Shown here: piece by piece, positions 17,259 through 24,873 of the stretch
Numbering within the stretch: position 1 is the stretch's first letter
How the letters are laid out: the number at the start of each line of letters is the position of its first letter
Assembly (NCBI GenBank): GCA_028284585.1
Contig: JANQRK010000112.1
Span: 1 to 38,973 of the forward strand
Direction: 5' to 3'
Length of the DNA: 38,973 nucleotides
From: Chromatiales bacterium
Lineage (GTDB): Bacteria > Pseudomonadota > Gammaproteobacteria > Chromatiales > Chromatiaceae
Position numbers and translations under genes: made by a program
The notes under the pieces: generated by a model
The model's input: the letters and a program-made list of their open reading frames with translations, nothing else
Database searches by the model: none
What the model was told of the DNA's origin: nothing

Positions 17259-17531
17259 TTAACTCTTCACTTTTGACAACAAGTCGACAAGCTCGCCGAA
17301 TTTCTTTCTTTGCTCCTTTGGATTACCCGATGCAATCGCCTTCTCGACGCAGGTTGCCGAGTGATCTTTCAGTATGGCGTCTTCGACCTTGGCGAAGGCC
17401 GATTTGATCGCCTGCATCTGCTGCAGGATTTCGATGCAGTAGCGTTCTTCCTCGATCATCCGAACGATCCCGCGCACTTGGCCTTCGATGCGCTTGAGCC
17501 GCTTGATGGTGGACTCTTTTTGCAGTTTCAT
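17259..17531 (-). CDS. csoR: CsoR-type Cu(I)-sensing repressor
   Basis: 90 residues from ATG 17531. The frame stays open upstream but crosses the promoter region. It has the all-helical CsoR/RcnR/FrmR fold: KRLKRIEGQVRGIVRMIEEE, then YCIEILQQMQAIKSA. The metal ligands follow the Cu(I) pattern Cys32, His57, Cys61 with the same 25- and 4-residue spacings as CsoR, which favours copper over nickel (RcnR) or formaldehyde (FrmR). The apo-protein should repress and release DNA when Cu(I) binds. It is divergent from the DUF4396 gene and shares with it a promoter region containing a matching palindrome. Confidence 0.88.
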   Translation of the reverse strand: MKLQKESTIKRLKRIEGQVRGIVRMIEEERYCIEILQQMQAIKSAFAKVEDAILKDHSATCVEKAIASGNPKEQRKKFGELVDLLSKVKS

Positions 17532-17537
17532 CGCTTT

Positions 17538-17564
17538 TTGACATATACCATATAGGGGTATAAT
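17538..17564 (+). promoter_or_regulatory. Sigma70 promoter with embedded CsoR-family operator
   Basis: TTGACA (17538-17543) and TATAAT (17559-17564) are both consensus, 15 bases apart, facing the DUF4396 gene. Between and overlapping them lies the perfect palindrome TATACC-N7-GGTATA (17544-17562), with G-rich right half, of the type bound by CsoR-family repressors. Repressor bound here would block the plus-strand promoter and probably csoR itself, whose start is only 13 bases away. The short spacer is typical of promoters that need DNA distortion, or it may just be suboptimal. Confidence 0.75.
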
Positions 17565-17655
17565 GTATATTATTATGTCAGGGCAAGAGCAGTCAAAAGC
17601 GTTCCGCCGGCGTTCTACGGTTGCTGGGTGCCATTCTGGTGTCGAGGAGATCAGC

Positions 17656-18105
17656 TTGAACACGCACACGGCACAAGTCACCAACAACGCCTTGATCACC
17701 TCGGCGCAATCGACCTTGCACTGCCTGGTGGGCTGCGTGATCGGTGAAGTAGCGGGTCTGTCGATTGCCGTGACCCTGGGCCTGGGTGTCTGGCCCACGA
17801 TTATTCTGGCGACCACCTTGGCCTACCTGTCGGGGTTCACGCTCGGTCTCTGGCCGGTGATGCGTGATCAGAAGAAGACGCTTACCGAGGCACTGCGGCT
17901 GATCTGGATTGGTGAGGCGGTTTCCATCGGGGTGATGGAGATCGTGATGAATGCGGTCGACTACAGTGTCGGCGGCATGCAGGCCGACTCGGTCTTCGCT
18001 CCAATCTTCTGGATCGGCATTGCCGCCGCTATCCCGGCAGGCTTTTTCGCCGCCTGGCCGGTGAACTGGTGGCTGCTCAGCCGCGATCTCAAGAAATGTC
18101 ACTGA
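17656..18105 (+). CDS. DUF4396 membrane protein, probable copper-linked
   Basis: About 149 residues starting at TTG 17656, preceded by GAGGAGA. An ATG at 17575 would lie at the predicted transcription start and has no ribosome site, and 17563 overlaps the -10 box, so the TTG start is preferred. The protein has four hydrophobic segments (CLVGCVIGEVAGLSIAVTLG, TIILATTLAYLSGFTLGLW, FAPIFWIGIAAAIPAGFFAA) and the DUF4396 pattern, including GEAVSIGVMEIVMNAVDY. DUF4396 genes are often found beside copper regulators and copper pumps; divergence from csoR over a shared operator supports a role in copper handling. The mechanism is unknown. Confidence 0.8.
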   Translation: MNTHTAQVTNNALITSAQSTLHCLVGCVIGEVAGLSIAVTLGLGVWPTIILATTLAYLSGFTLGLWPVMRDQKKTLTEALRLIWIGEAVSIGVMEIVMNAVDYSVGGMQADSVFAPIFWIGIAAAIPAGFFAAWPVNWWLLSRDLKKCH

Positions 18106-18170
18106 TGGGTCTCGACACGGCGTGATGTAAACGATCGGCCTCGCCCAGTCGTCATCGCGCACTGGCTTCA

Positions 18171-18323
18171 GGGCGCCTCTAAAAATAGAGGTGCCCGAGC
18201 AGCACAGGGATGTGCTGCCATTCTCGATCACGACAAGTGATTGAAAATGAAGGTAAGGCGAAAACCGCGTTTTGGCCTTGCCGCGGAGAAAAATGCCATG
18301 GAAGGCATTTTTAGAGGTCCCCC
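18171..18323. repeat. MITE-like element with ~16-bp terminal inverted repeats and internal hairpins
   Basis: The left end GGGCGCCTCTAAAAAT and the right end, read in reverse as GGGGACCTCTAAAAAT, match at 14 of 16 positions. Inside are AAGGCGAAAAC/GTTTTGGCCTT, a GCAGCACA/TGTGCTGC pair, and AAAATGCC-N6-GGCATTTT. The left end also forms its own hairpin with TAGAGGTGCCC. No coding capacity is visible. I associate this design (GGGCGCCTCTAAAAA ends, 'AAGGCGAAAACCGCG' core) with short intergenic mobile repeats in gammaproteobacteria. It lies between the DUF4396 gene and the two-component operon and could act as a transcription barrier. Confidence 0.7.
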
Positions 18324-18507
18324 TCAGAGACTGACTCGCGGTGCCTGCCGTCGCATGCCTCGCCGGGGCAATGGGTGTGCGATATCAGCCACTGCCTGGT
18401 TGAAATGCACCACATCGGTGGATATCCGCCGGCGTTGACCATCGATGGAACCCGAGCTTTCCGTTAGGGGCCTGGTTCTGGGCCTGCAAAAAGGTCCAAT
18501 GGCATCT

Positions 18508-18522
18508 TGGCACCTCCATTGC
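18508..18522 (+). promoter_or_regulatory. Consensus sigma54 (-24/-12) promoter motif
   Basis: TGGCAC-CTCCA-TTGC matches the RpoN consensus with correct GG-to-GC spacing. It points toward a response regulator that itself carries a sigma54-activator domain, so autoregulation is plausible. The predicted transcription start (about 18534) lies only one to four bases before the start codon, which would give a nearly leaderless mRNA. Confidence 0.6.
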
Positions 18523-18537
18523 TTCTCAATCGAGATG

Positions 18538-19941
18538 ATGGAGACTTTGCTGATCATCGAAGACGAAGGCCTGCTCGCCAATGAACTCGCGCGCTATTTC
18601 GCGCGTCAGGGTTGGGATGTGCAGACGGCGCCGAGTTTAGCGGAGGCGCGCAGCATCCTGCGCCAATCGGCTGAGGACCCGACCGTGGTGTTGGCCGACA
18701 TGAACTTACCGGACGGCAGCTCGCTGGATCTACTCGAGGAGCTGAGACAGCAAAAGGCACCAGTGGAATGGGTACTGATGAGCGGCTATGGCACCGTGCC
18801 CGACACGGTCCGGGCGTTGCGCCTCGGTGCACTCGATTTCATTGAGAAACCCTGTGACGCCGAGCGCCTGAGTCTAGTGCTCAACGGTGCGCGCCGCGGT
18901 GCCTCGGCACAGGGCCGCTTGAACCGGCAGTATGTAGAGCGCAGTAAGAAATACTCCCCGGAGGCGTTTATCGGCAGCAGTCGCCCGGCAGCCGAGGTGA
19001 GGAATCTGATCCATCGGCTGAGCAGCGTGCCAATCAGTACGCTGATCATCAGTGGTGAGACGGGGACCGGCAAGGGCCTGACGGCGAGGATACTGCATCA
19101 CTCGGGCCCGCGTGCCGAGGGCCCCTTGGTGGAGATCAATTGTGCCGCGCTGCCGCGCGACCTGCTTGAATCGGAGTTGTTCGGTCATGAGGCGGGGGCA
19201 TTCACCGGTGCCAAGGGCCGACACCGTGGCTATCTGGAGCAAGCCAATGGGGGTACCTTGTTCCTCGACGAGATCGGCGAGATGGAACTCGATCTGCAGG
19301 CAAAGTTACTCACCGCTATCGAAGACCGCCAGGTGCGACGCCTGGGTGGTGAAAAGACGTTCGATGTGGATGTCAGCATCATCGCTGCGAGCAACCGACA
19401 GCTCGAGCGGCAGGTGCGCGAAAGACGGTTTCGCAGCGATCTGTATCACCGGCTGAGTGTGTTCCAGGTGTCACTGCCACCGTTACGAGACCGCCTGGAA
19501 GATTTGAGGCAACTGGTGCCGGTCTTCATGAACGAATTCAATGCGAGGGCCAATACACGCCTCCGGCGCTGCAGTGAGCAAGTCTATCGGCTGTTGGCCG
19601 GCTACCGCTGGCCAGGCAATATCCGCGAGTTGCGTAATGTCATCGAGCGTGCGGTGCTCCTATCAGAAGGCGAGGAGCTCGAGGAGCGCTGGTTGCAGCT
19701 GGACCAGTCCAGTCTTGGTATCGGGGGTGCGGAAGTCGATGGCGATCGGGTCATCATTCCGCTGGACGGTTCAATGGATCTCGAATCCATGGATCGCTAC
19801 ATCATCCAGACGGCTTTGGCGCGCAGCAGGTTCAATGTGATGGCCACGGCGCGTGCATTGGGTACGACACGCGAGACGCTGCGGTATCGCATCAAGAAGT
19901 ATGGCCTGAGCACGCAGCCGGAAGCCTCACAATCGGTCTGA
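18538..19941 (+). CDS. Sigma54-dependent response regulator (NtrC family)
   Basis: About 467 residues from ATG 18538; the equivalent ATG 18535 is possible, and an upstream frame reaching 18445 adds no family sequence. The receiver domain has the acidic pair Glu8-Asp9, phosphoacceptor Asp54 (LADMNLPDG) and Lys104 (IEKP). The AAA+ domain has Walker A GETGTGKG (173-180), the sigma54-contact loop GAFTGA (220-225), Walker B GTLFLDEIGEM and sensor region RWPGNIRELRNVIERAVLLS. The C-terminal Fis-type HTH ends ATARALGTTRETLRYRIKKY. All key residues for phosphorylation-driven sigma54 activation are present. It leads a co-directional set with a PLD-like protein, YihY and a histidine kinase, which is probably its cognate sensor. 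Confidence 0.95.
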   Translation: METLLIIEDEGLLANELARYFARQGWDVQTAPSLAEARSILRQSAEDPTVVLADMNLPDGSSLDLLEELRQQKAPVEWVLMSGYGTVPDTVRALRLGALDFIEKPCDAERLSLVLNGARRGASAQGRLNRQYVERSKKYSPEAFIGSSRPAAEVRNLIHRLSSVPISTLIISGETGTGKGLTARILHHSGPRAEGPLVEINCAALPRDLLESELFGHEAGAFTGAKGRHRGYLEQANGGTLFLDEIGEMELDLQAKLLTAIEDRQVRRLGGEKTFDVDVSIIAASNRQLERQVRERRFRSDLYHRLSVFQVSLPPLRDRLEDLRQLVPVFMNEFNARANTRLRRCSEQVYRLLAGYRWPGNIRELRNVIERAVLLSEGEELEERWLQLDQSSLGIGGAEVDGDRVIIPLDGSMDLESMDRYIIQTALARSRFNVMATARALGTTRETLRYRIKKYGLSTQPEASQSV

Positions 19942-19998
19942 GACGTCGCGGCCTTGCGTTTCGTTGTGTTCGATCCATGTAATAAGAAAGATCCACAG

Positions 19999-21273
19999 AT
20001 GGCCCTAATCTGCAGCCTATTTCTGGCCTTCCTCCTCCTGATCTTGGTCTCTTACTTCACCCGCGGCACCTCGATTCGCAGGATACGGGTGCTCGGCGAC
20101 CAGACCCAGCTACCTGATGCACGCAGTGCCGCCTTTCAAAAGCACCTCAGCTTGATGACCGGCACACGTCTGACCGGCGGCAACGAAATCCAGGTCTGGC
20201 TCAATGGCGACGAGACCTTCGCGCGGCTATGGCAAGACTTGGGCGCGGCGCGAAAAGTAATTTGTCTGCATGTCTTCGTGATGCGCCCGGGAGAGGTCGC
20301 GAGGAGATTGTTGCAAGTGCTCAGTGAGCGGTCGCAGGCGGGCGTGCAGGTCTATGTCCTATTGGATGCCTTCGGCGCCCGCTCGCTGGGCAATGACTAC
20401 CGCCGCCTGCAGGCCGCGGGTGCCAGTGTGGCGGTCTATCGTCCACTGAGTTGGCGGACCCTGTACAAGTACCAGCAGCGGCTGCACATGCGCGCGGTTG
20501 TAATCGACGGCCGGGTTGGTTTCACCGGCGGTTTCGGCATTGCCGACCAATGGCTGGGTGATGGTTGTCATCTTGGCCAATGGCGAGACACCAATGCCCG
20601 TGTGACGGGTCCGGTCGTGACCGATCTGTTCATTGCGTTTTCGACCAATTGGGCAGAGGCGACGGGAGATCTATTGATGGGTGACACTGTGATACCGCCG
20701 GAAGAAGCACCGCGCATGTCGCAGCCACAGGCGGCGGGCATAATCACCTGCCATCCGTCGCTCGGTGCGACCGACGCGGAACGCTTCTTCTTTCTCGCGA
20801 TCGCGTCGGCCCGGCAGCGTATCTTTGTGACCAATGCCTACTTCGTGCCGACGCGTGATCTGTGCAGGCTGTTGATGAATGCGGCGGACCGCGGTGTCGA
20901 TGTCCGGGTATTGACGCCAGGTGCAAATACCAATCAACCGGCTGCATGGCACGCTTCGCGTGCGCTTTATGCCGAACTGATCAAGGCGGGGGTGCGCATC
21001 TTCGAATATCGGCCGGCCATGATGCATGCCAGGACCTTTGTCGCAGATTCCTGCCTGGTCACCATCGGTACCTTCAACTTCGACAATCGCTCGATGAAGC
21101 TCAATGACGAAGTCGCGCTGGTCGCACGCGACCAGCGACTGGCCGAGACCCTGGAGAGCATTTTCTTGGATGATCTTGAACAGGCAACGGAGATACGGCT
21201 CGACGATACCCGACTGTCGGTTCCCGACCGAATGAAGGCATCCTTGGCTCGACTGGGCTCGCCGATACTTTGA
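19999..21273 (+). CDS. Cardiolipin synthase/phospholipase D-like protein with both HKD lysines replaced
   Basis: 424 residues starting at ATG 19999; a TTG at 19954 has no better support. One N-terminal membrane helix (ICSLFLAFLLLILVSYF) anchors two PLD domains. The HKD motifs are visible, but each has Arg where Lys is expected: HMRAVVID (His163, Arg165, Asp170) with GRVGFTGG, and HARTFVAD (His343, Arg345, Asp350) with IGTFNFDNRS. Cardiolipin synthases join or hydrolyse phosphatidylglycerol using these residues, and Lys is normally essential, so activity may be altered or lost. It lies 57 bases after the response regulator and before YihY, implying a membrane-remodelling output of the two-component system. 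Confidence 0.88.
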   Translation: MALICSLFLAFLLLILVSYFTRGTSIRRIRVLGDQTQLPDARSAAFQKHLSLMTGTRLTGGNEIQVWLNGDETFARLWQDLGAARKVICLHVFVMRPGEVARRLLQVLSERSQAGVQVYVLLDAFGARSLGNDYRRLQAAGASVAVYRPLSWRTLYKYQQRLHMRAVVIDGRVGFTGGFGIADQWLGDGCHLGQWRDTNARVTGPVVTDLFIAFSTNWAEATGDLLMGDTVIPPEEAPRMSQPQAAGIITCHPSLGATDAERFFFLAIASARQRIFVTNAYFVPTRDLCRLLMNAADRGVDVRVLTPGANTNQPAAWHASRALYAELIKAGVRIFEYRPAMMHARTFVADSCLVTIGTFNFDNRSMKLNDEVALVARDQRLAETLESIFLDDLEQATEIRLDDTRLSVPDRMKASLARLGSPIL

Positions 21274-21389
21274 GAAAGAATTACATGGGGTCTGCAGCCA
21301 CCACAGGTCGCTCGCATCATTGCCCGTATTGCAGAGGGGTGTCTGGATGCCTACCTACAACCATGTGACCGGAGATTGAGGAGATCGCC

Positions 21390-22295
21390 ATGAGCCCGAA
21401 TGACACACGCTCAGACTCGGAGGCACCGCGCGATCTCGGCCGTTCGGCGGACTCACCGGCCGAGATCCCGCGCCGTGGCTGGATCAAGGTCACGCAACGC
21501 GTCATCCGCAAGATAGGGCAGAGCAACATGACACTGGTCGCCGCCGGCGTCGCCTTTTACGGATTGCTCGCGCTGTTTCCCGCCATTGGTGCTCTGATCT
21601 CTATCTATGGGCTGGTTGCCGATCCGGCGGACGTCGACCGCCAGTTCGTGGGGCTCGCCGGTTTTCTACCTGCCGATGTCTCGGCGATGATCTCGCAACA
21701 GATGCGCGATATGGCCGCGCGCCCCTCCGAGGCACTGGGCATTGGACTGGCGAGTGCGATCGCCTTGGCCCTGTGGAGCGCGACCAAGGGAACCAAGTCA
21801 CTGATCTCAGCCTTGAATATCGCCTACGACGAAGCGGAGGAACGAGGGTTCATTCACCTCAGCCTGGTGGCATTGGCTGCGACCGCCTTCGTTGTTGTCC
21901 TTGCCGTGGTCGCGATCGGCAGCATAGTGGCCGTGCCCGTGGTGCTGGGCGCACTTGCCGTGATCTATCGCTTCGGTCCGTGCCGGCGCAATGCGCGCTG
22001 GCAATGGGTTACTTGGGGCTCGGCGCTGGCCTTGACCCTGTGGCTCACGGCGTCGTCATTGTTCTCTTTTTATGTTGCCAACTTTGGCTCGTACAACGCG
22101 ACCTATGGTTCAGTAGGGGCGGTGGTGGTGCTCTTGATGTGGCTGTTTCTTTCTGCGCTCATCGTGCTACTGGGCGCCGTGGTGAATGCCGAGATGGAGC
22201 GCCAGACCGCAGTCGACACGACGCAGGGAGGCGAGCAGCCTATGGGCCAACGCGGTGCCTATGTCGCCGATAATCTGCCCGCAGACGAGGCCTAA
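21390..22295 (+). CDS. YihY/BrkB-family inner-membrane protein
   Basis: 301 residues, with GAGGAG placed well before ATG 21390. After a hydrophilic N-terminus of about 45 residues it shows the family pattern MTLVAAGVAFYGLLALFPAI, then LALWSATKGTKSLISALNIA, and six hydrophobic segments ending in GAVVVLLMWLFLSALIVLLG and AVVNAEMERQ. YihY/BrkB proteins are polytopic membrane proteins of debated function, once misnamed RNase BN (family knowledge). Being between the PLD-like protein and the sensor kinase, it probably belongs to the same envelope-stress operon. Confidence 0.93.
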   Translation: MSPNDTRSDSEAPRDLGRSADSPAEIPRRGWIKVTQRVIRKIGQSNMTLVAAGVAFYGLLALFPAIGALISIYGLVADPADVDRQFVGLAGFLPADVSAMISQQMRDMAARPSEALGIGLASAIALALWSATKGTKSLISALNIAYDEAEERGFIHLSLVALAATAFVVVLAVVAIGSIVAVPVVLGALAVIYRFGPCRRNARWQWVTWGSALALTLWLTASSLFSFYVANFGSYNATYGSVGAVVVLLMWLFLSALIVLLGAVVNAEMERQTAVDTTQGGEQPMGQRGAYVADNLPADEA

Positions 22296-22396
22296 ATGCG
22301 CCACCGGTTGCGTGCCATCGCCGCTGATCTCATACTGCCTGAGCCTGTGCCGGCCCGATTTCCGATCGCCGCAGTTTCTTGCTGGGGGATCCGCCG

Positions 22397-23684
22397 ATGG
22401 CCGTGTCAAACGAATCACTCGAAGACTTTGTTGCGCGGCGGCTCGAAGAACGCGCGGAGGAACTGGTCCAGGATTGGATCGACTGGATCCTCGGTCAGAT
22501 CGACCACCCGGTAGTACAGGCGCTGCCGCGCTGGGCCATTCGTAACCACATACCCCCGGTGTTGCTCAGTCTGGCCAAGTTCGTTCGGACGCCGAGCTTT
22601 GCGCTGCGTGAAGAGATGCTGGGCCATCTGCGTCTGCACGGCCAGATCCGGCGCGACCAGGGCTATGGTCTGCGCGAGCTGCTCGCCAAATTCGACATAT
22701 TTGGCGCAGCAGGTGCAGGCGACGATCCAGCACGACGTCTTAGATGGGAAAGAGTGGCCGCTGGAAGACGTGTTGACGGTGTTTGGTCGCTTGTCGACAG
22801 GCCTGCGTGCCATTGTGTTTGTCGCCGGCGGCGCATACCGCGAAACCGAACAGATGCGCTCCCGGACGTTGGCGAAGCAACTGTCGGAATTCGGGCGCAC
22901 CGTCGCGCACGAGCTGCGCTCACCCCTGCAGGCGATTCTGTTATCTCTGAATACGCTACAGGACGAGGAGGTGCTCAGTGACCGCAGGGCGCATGCCGCC
23001 CAGCTGGATGTGGTGAACGCGGCGGTGAGACGCGCGACCGGCCTGCTGGACAATATCCATGTCCTCGCGGCGACCGAATCGGCGCGTGGTGAGAGTCGTA
23101 TGCAGGATCTTGCCGAGACGATCAATGCTGTCCGTCAGGAGATGACACATGTGGCGCAAGAGAACGAAGTGAGCCTGGAGCTTCCGGATATCTCGGACTC
23201 GGCCGCCATCGAGGGCGTGGTCGCGCAGCTGGTGCTGGTCAATTTGGTCAGCAATGGCATTAAGTATGCCGACCCGGCGAAGGCCGATCGCTGGGTGCGG
23301 GTGAGTGTCGAGCTGATCGAGCTGGAGGAGACACCGTTTGCCCGGTTCTCGGTCGCGGACAACGGCCGTGGCATCCCGGATGAGTTCCAGACCAATATCT
23401 TTCAAAGGCGTTTTCGGGCGCACCCGTCGGTCGCGCAAGGTACTGGGCTCGGATTAGCGATTAGCCAGACCTTGGTGGCGGAGCGGGGCGGAACGATCGA
23501 GATGCAAAGCACCGGCGCAGAGGGTAGCGTGTTCACCTTTACACTGCGTGCGGTAGACACGCGAAAGCCCTTGTCCAGAGCCTATCTCACGACCCATCCC
23601 GAGGATTTGCTACGCCATAGTCTTGAAAATCTGATGTTGACGGAGCAGCAAGATGATCGGGAAACGTCGGTCGACAACCGCTAA
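22397..23684 (+). pseudogene. RsbRD-N/histidine kinase sensor interrupted by a one-base frameshift
   Basis: ATG 22397 follows GGGGGAT. Residues 1-100 match the RsbRD N-terminal sensor domain (LEERAEELVQDWIDWILGQ, PRWAIRNHIPPVLLSLAKF, GHLRLHGQIRRDQGYGLREL). After KFDI the frame breaks. Removing one T of the TTT at 22700-22702 continues it as LAQQVQATIQHDVLDG, VFGRLSTGLRAIVFVAGG and the kinase core: H-box FGRTVAHELRSPLQ, N-box LVNLVSNGIKYAD, G1 FSVADNGRGIPDEF and G2 GTGLGLAIS. The repaired protein is about 429 residues and soluble. It is the obvious partner of the upstream response regulator. The rest of the operon is intact, so a sequencing error or very recent mutation is as likely as a true pseudogene. 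Confidence 0.85.
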
Positions 23685-23758
23685 ACAACGGCCGACGGGT
23701 TTCGAATCCTGTCGAACAAGTTGCTCCGCCTAGGCATCACATCAAAAGATTGTCAGGC

Positions 23759-23785
23759 AAAAAAAAACGCCGGCAACCGGCGGTT
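23759..23785 (-). terminator. Rho-independent terminator of the EF-hand gene
   Basis: On the minus strand, CGCCGG-TTG-CCGGCG is followed by nine Ts. It lies about 50 bases beyond the stop of the EF-hand gene. Facing the plus strand, the kinase gene ends about 75 bases before it. Confidence 0.88.
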
Positions 23786-23834
23786 GGGAAACACGGAGGT
23801 GATTCCGATTTCGCCCATCAACAACGCGCTCTGA

Positions 23835-24251
23835 TTAGCCGCCCGACCGGTTTTCGAGTGCACTGAACTCGGAGCGGTCGATGCGCTGGTCATTGTTCTT
23901 ATCGATCGTATCCCAGCGGTCTTGCAGCGTGCGGTCGTCCCCGACCTCGTCACGACTGATGTAACCGTCGCCGTTGCGATCGACCTGACCGAAGCTAGAA
24001 GGTGTCCTAAAAGGGTGCTCGGAAGGGGTTTGGGCGTTGCCTTGACCATCCCGCAGCGAGTCCGTGGACCCCGTGTGGTCCGAGCTGCTGCTTGGCGTAC
24101 CAGTCGCTTGTTCAGTCGGTGTGGCGGCATTGTAATCCATGCCGGTTTGTTCTGAGCCGGCCGACTCAGACTGCGGGTTGGCGGCCATTGCGGTGGCGGC
24201 GCTTATAGCGATCGCACACGCGAGCACAGTTTTGCTGAATTTGCGGGACAT
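23835..24251 (-). CDS. Exported EF-hand calcium-binding protein
   Basis: 138 residues. The signal peptide MSRKFSKTVLACAIAISAAT is probably cleaved after AMA (about residue 23). A Ser/Thr/Gly/Gln-rich linker (24-87) precedes two EF-hand loops: DRNGDGYISRDE (91-102) and DKNNDQRIDRSE (117-128). Both carry acidic or amide residues at positions 1, 3, 5 and 12, so both can bind Ca2+. GAGGAGG lies upstream of the ATG. It is probably a periplasmic calcium-binding or sensing protein and has its own strong terminator. The family is common in proteobacteria and its function is not established. Confidence 0.88.
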   Translation of the reverse strand: MSRKFSKTVLACAIAISAATAMAANPQSESAGSEQTGMDYNAATPTEQATGTPSSSSDHTGSTDSLRDGQGNAQTPSEHPFRTPSSFGQVDRNGDGYISRDEVGDDRTLQDRWDTIDKNNDQRIDRSEFSALENRSGG

Positions 24252-24737
24252 GATTTCCGTCCTCCTCTGCGTTTCCGAAATGATGGAAGTCGCCGTTTGG
24301 GCGACATTGCGTCAGAGACCTAGCGGGTGGCGTGCCATGCGATGAACGACGACCTGGGTCACGTGCTTTGTGCCAAATCACGGTCACCAGCGCAGGCATT
24401 GACAACCAACTGCGGTGAAAATCAACCAGCTGATGTGCTTATCAGCCACCTATGGCAGGGGGCTGTCCGTTGCGGACATTTGTCGCTTCGCGGATGTTTG
24501 AGGCTTGGTGAATCGTGACGGATTTTCGTTTGAAGCCGCGGTCATGGAAAATCAGCGACTTGCAGGGCACTTGTGTGACGGACTTTTTTAGTCCCCCCGG
24601 AAAATAACCGGCCTCATATTCGTGCTGAACTTTTGCCGGGATCAGTCCTGCATCGTCCTGTACAGTGCTGCAAATTCGCTACGAGCATCCTGCCGGGTAG
24701 TTCATGAAAACAGTTGGTTACCGATTCCTCTGGCCCC
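24252..24737. other. Intergenic region with a short direct repeat next to a tRNA remnant
   Basis: About 490 bases without a supported gene. GTGACGGATTTT (near 24518) and GTGACGGACTTTT (near 24575) form an imperfect direct repeat. The upstream half should contain the EF-hand promoter. Because a tRNA 3' remnant follows, these repeats could be recombinase arm sites, but two copies are weak evidence. Confidence 0.35.
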
Positions 24738-24780
24738 ATTTAATCAATTGGTCGCAGGTTCGATCCCTGTGCGACCACCA
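24738..24780 (+). pseudogene. 3' half of a tRNA-Lys gene
   Basis: TTTAATCAATTGGTCGCAGG, then the T-loop TTCGATC and GCGACCACCA, reproduce the 3' half of bacterial tRNA-Lys(UUU): anticodon-stem 3' strand, variable loop, T-arm, acceptor strand and CCA. Compared with E. coli tRNA-Lys, one C is missing from the acceptor strand. Upstream sequence neither pairs with the anticodon stem nor supplies a D-arm, so no functional tRNA can form. Tyrosine-recombinase elements commonly duplicate tRNA 3' ends at their borders, which makes this a probable att scar. Confidence 0.72.
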
Positions 24781-24789
24781 AAAATCAAA

Positions 24790-24818
24790 GGCCCACGAGA
24801 AATCGTGGACCTTTTTGT
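24790..24818 (+). terminator. Rho-independent terminator following the tRNA-Lys remnant
   Basis: GGCCCACGA-GAAA-TCGTGGACC folds with one mismatch and a GAAA tetraloop and is followed by TTTTTGTTT. It directly follows the tRNA-like CCA end, as tRNA gene terminators do, so the transferred or retained segment included the tRNA terminator. Confidence 0.87.
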
Positions 24819-24873
24819 TTGATGGTTCATTTTTTTGCCGTGAGGTCACTTCACCCGCTGCGTTTCCCTGATG

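Noticed and set aside
18241..18438. A 65-codon plus-strand frame inside the MITE-like element
   Set aside because: The stretch is explained by inverted repeats, and the frame has no ribosome site or family pattern.
24518..24590. GTGACGGA(T/C)TTTT direct repeat as a start of a CRISPR or iteron array
   Set aside because: Only two copies with no regular spacing to a third.
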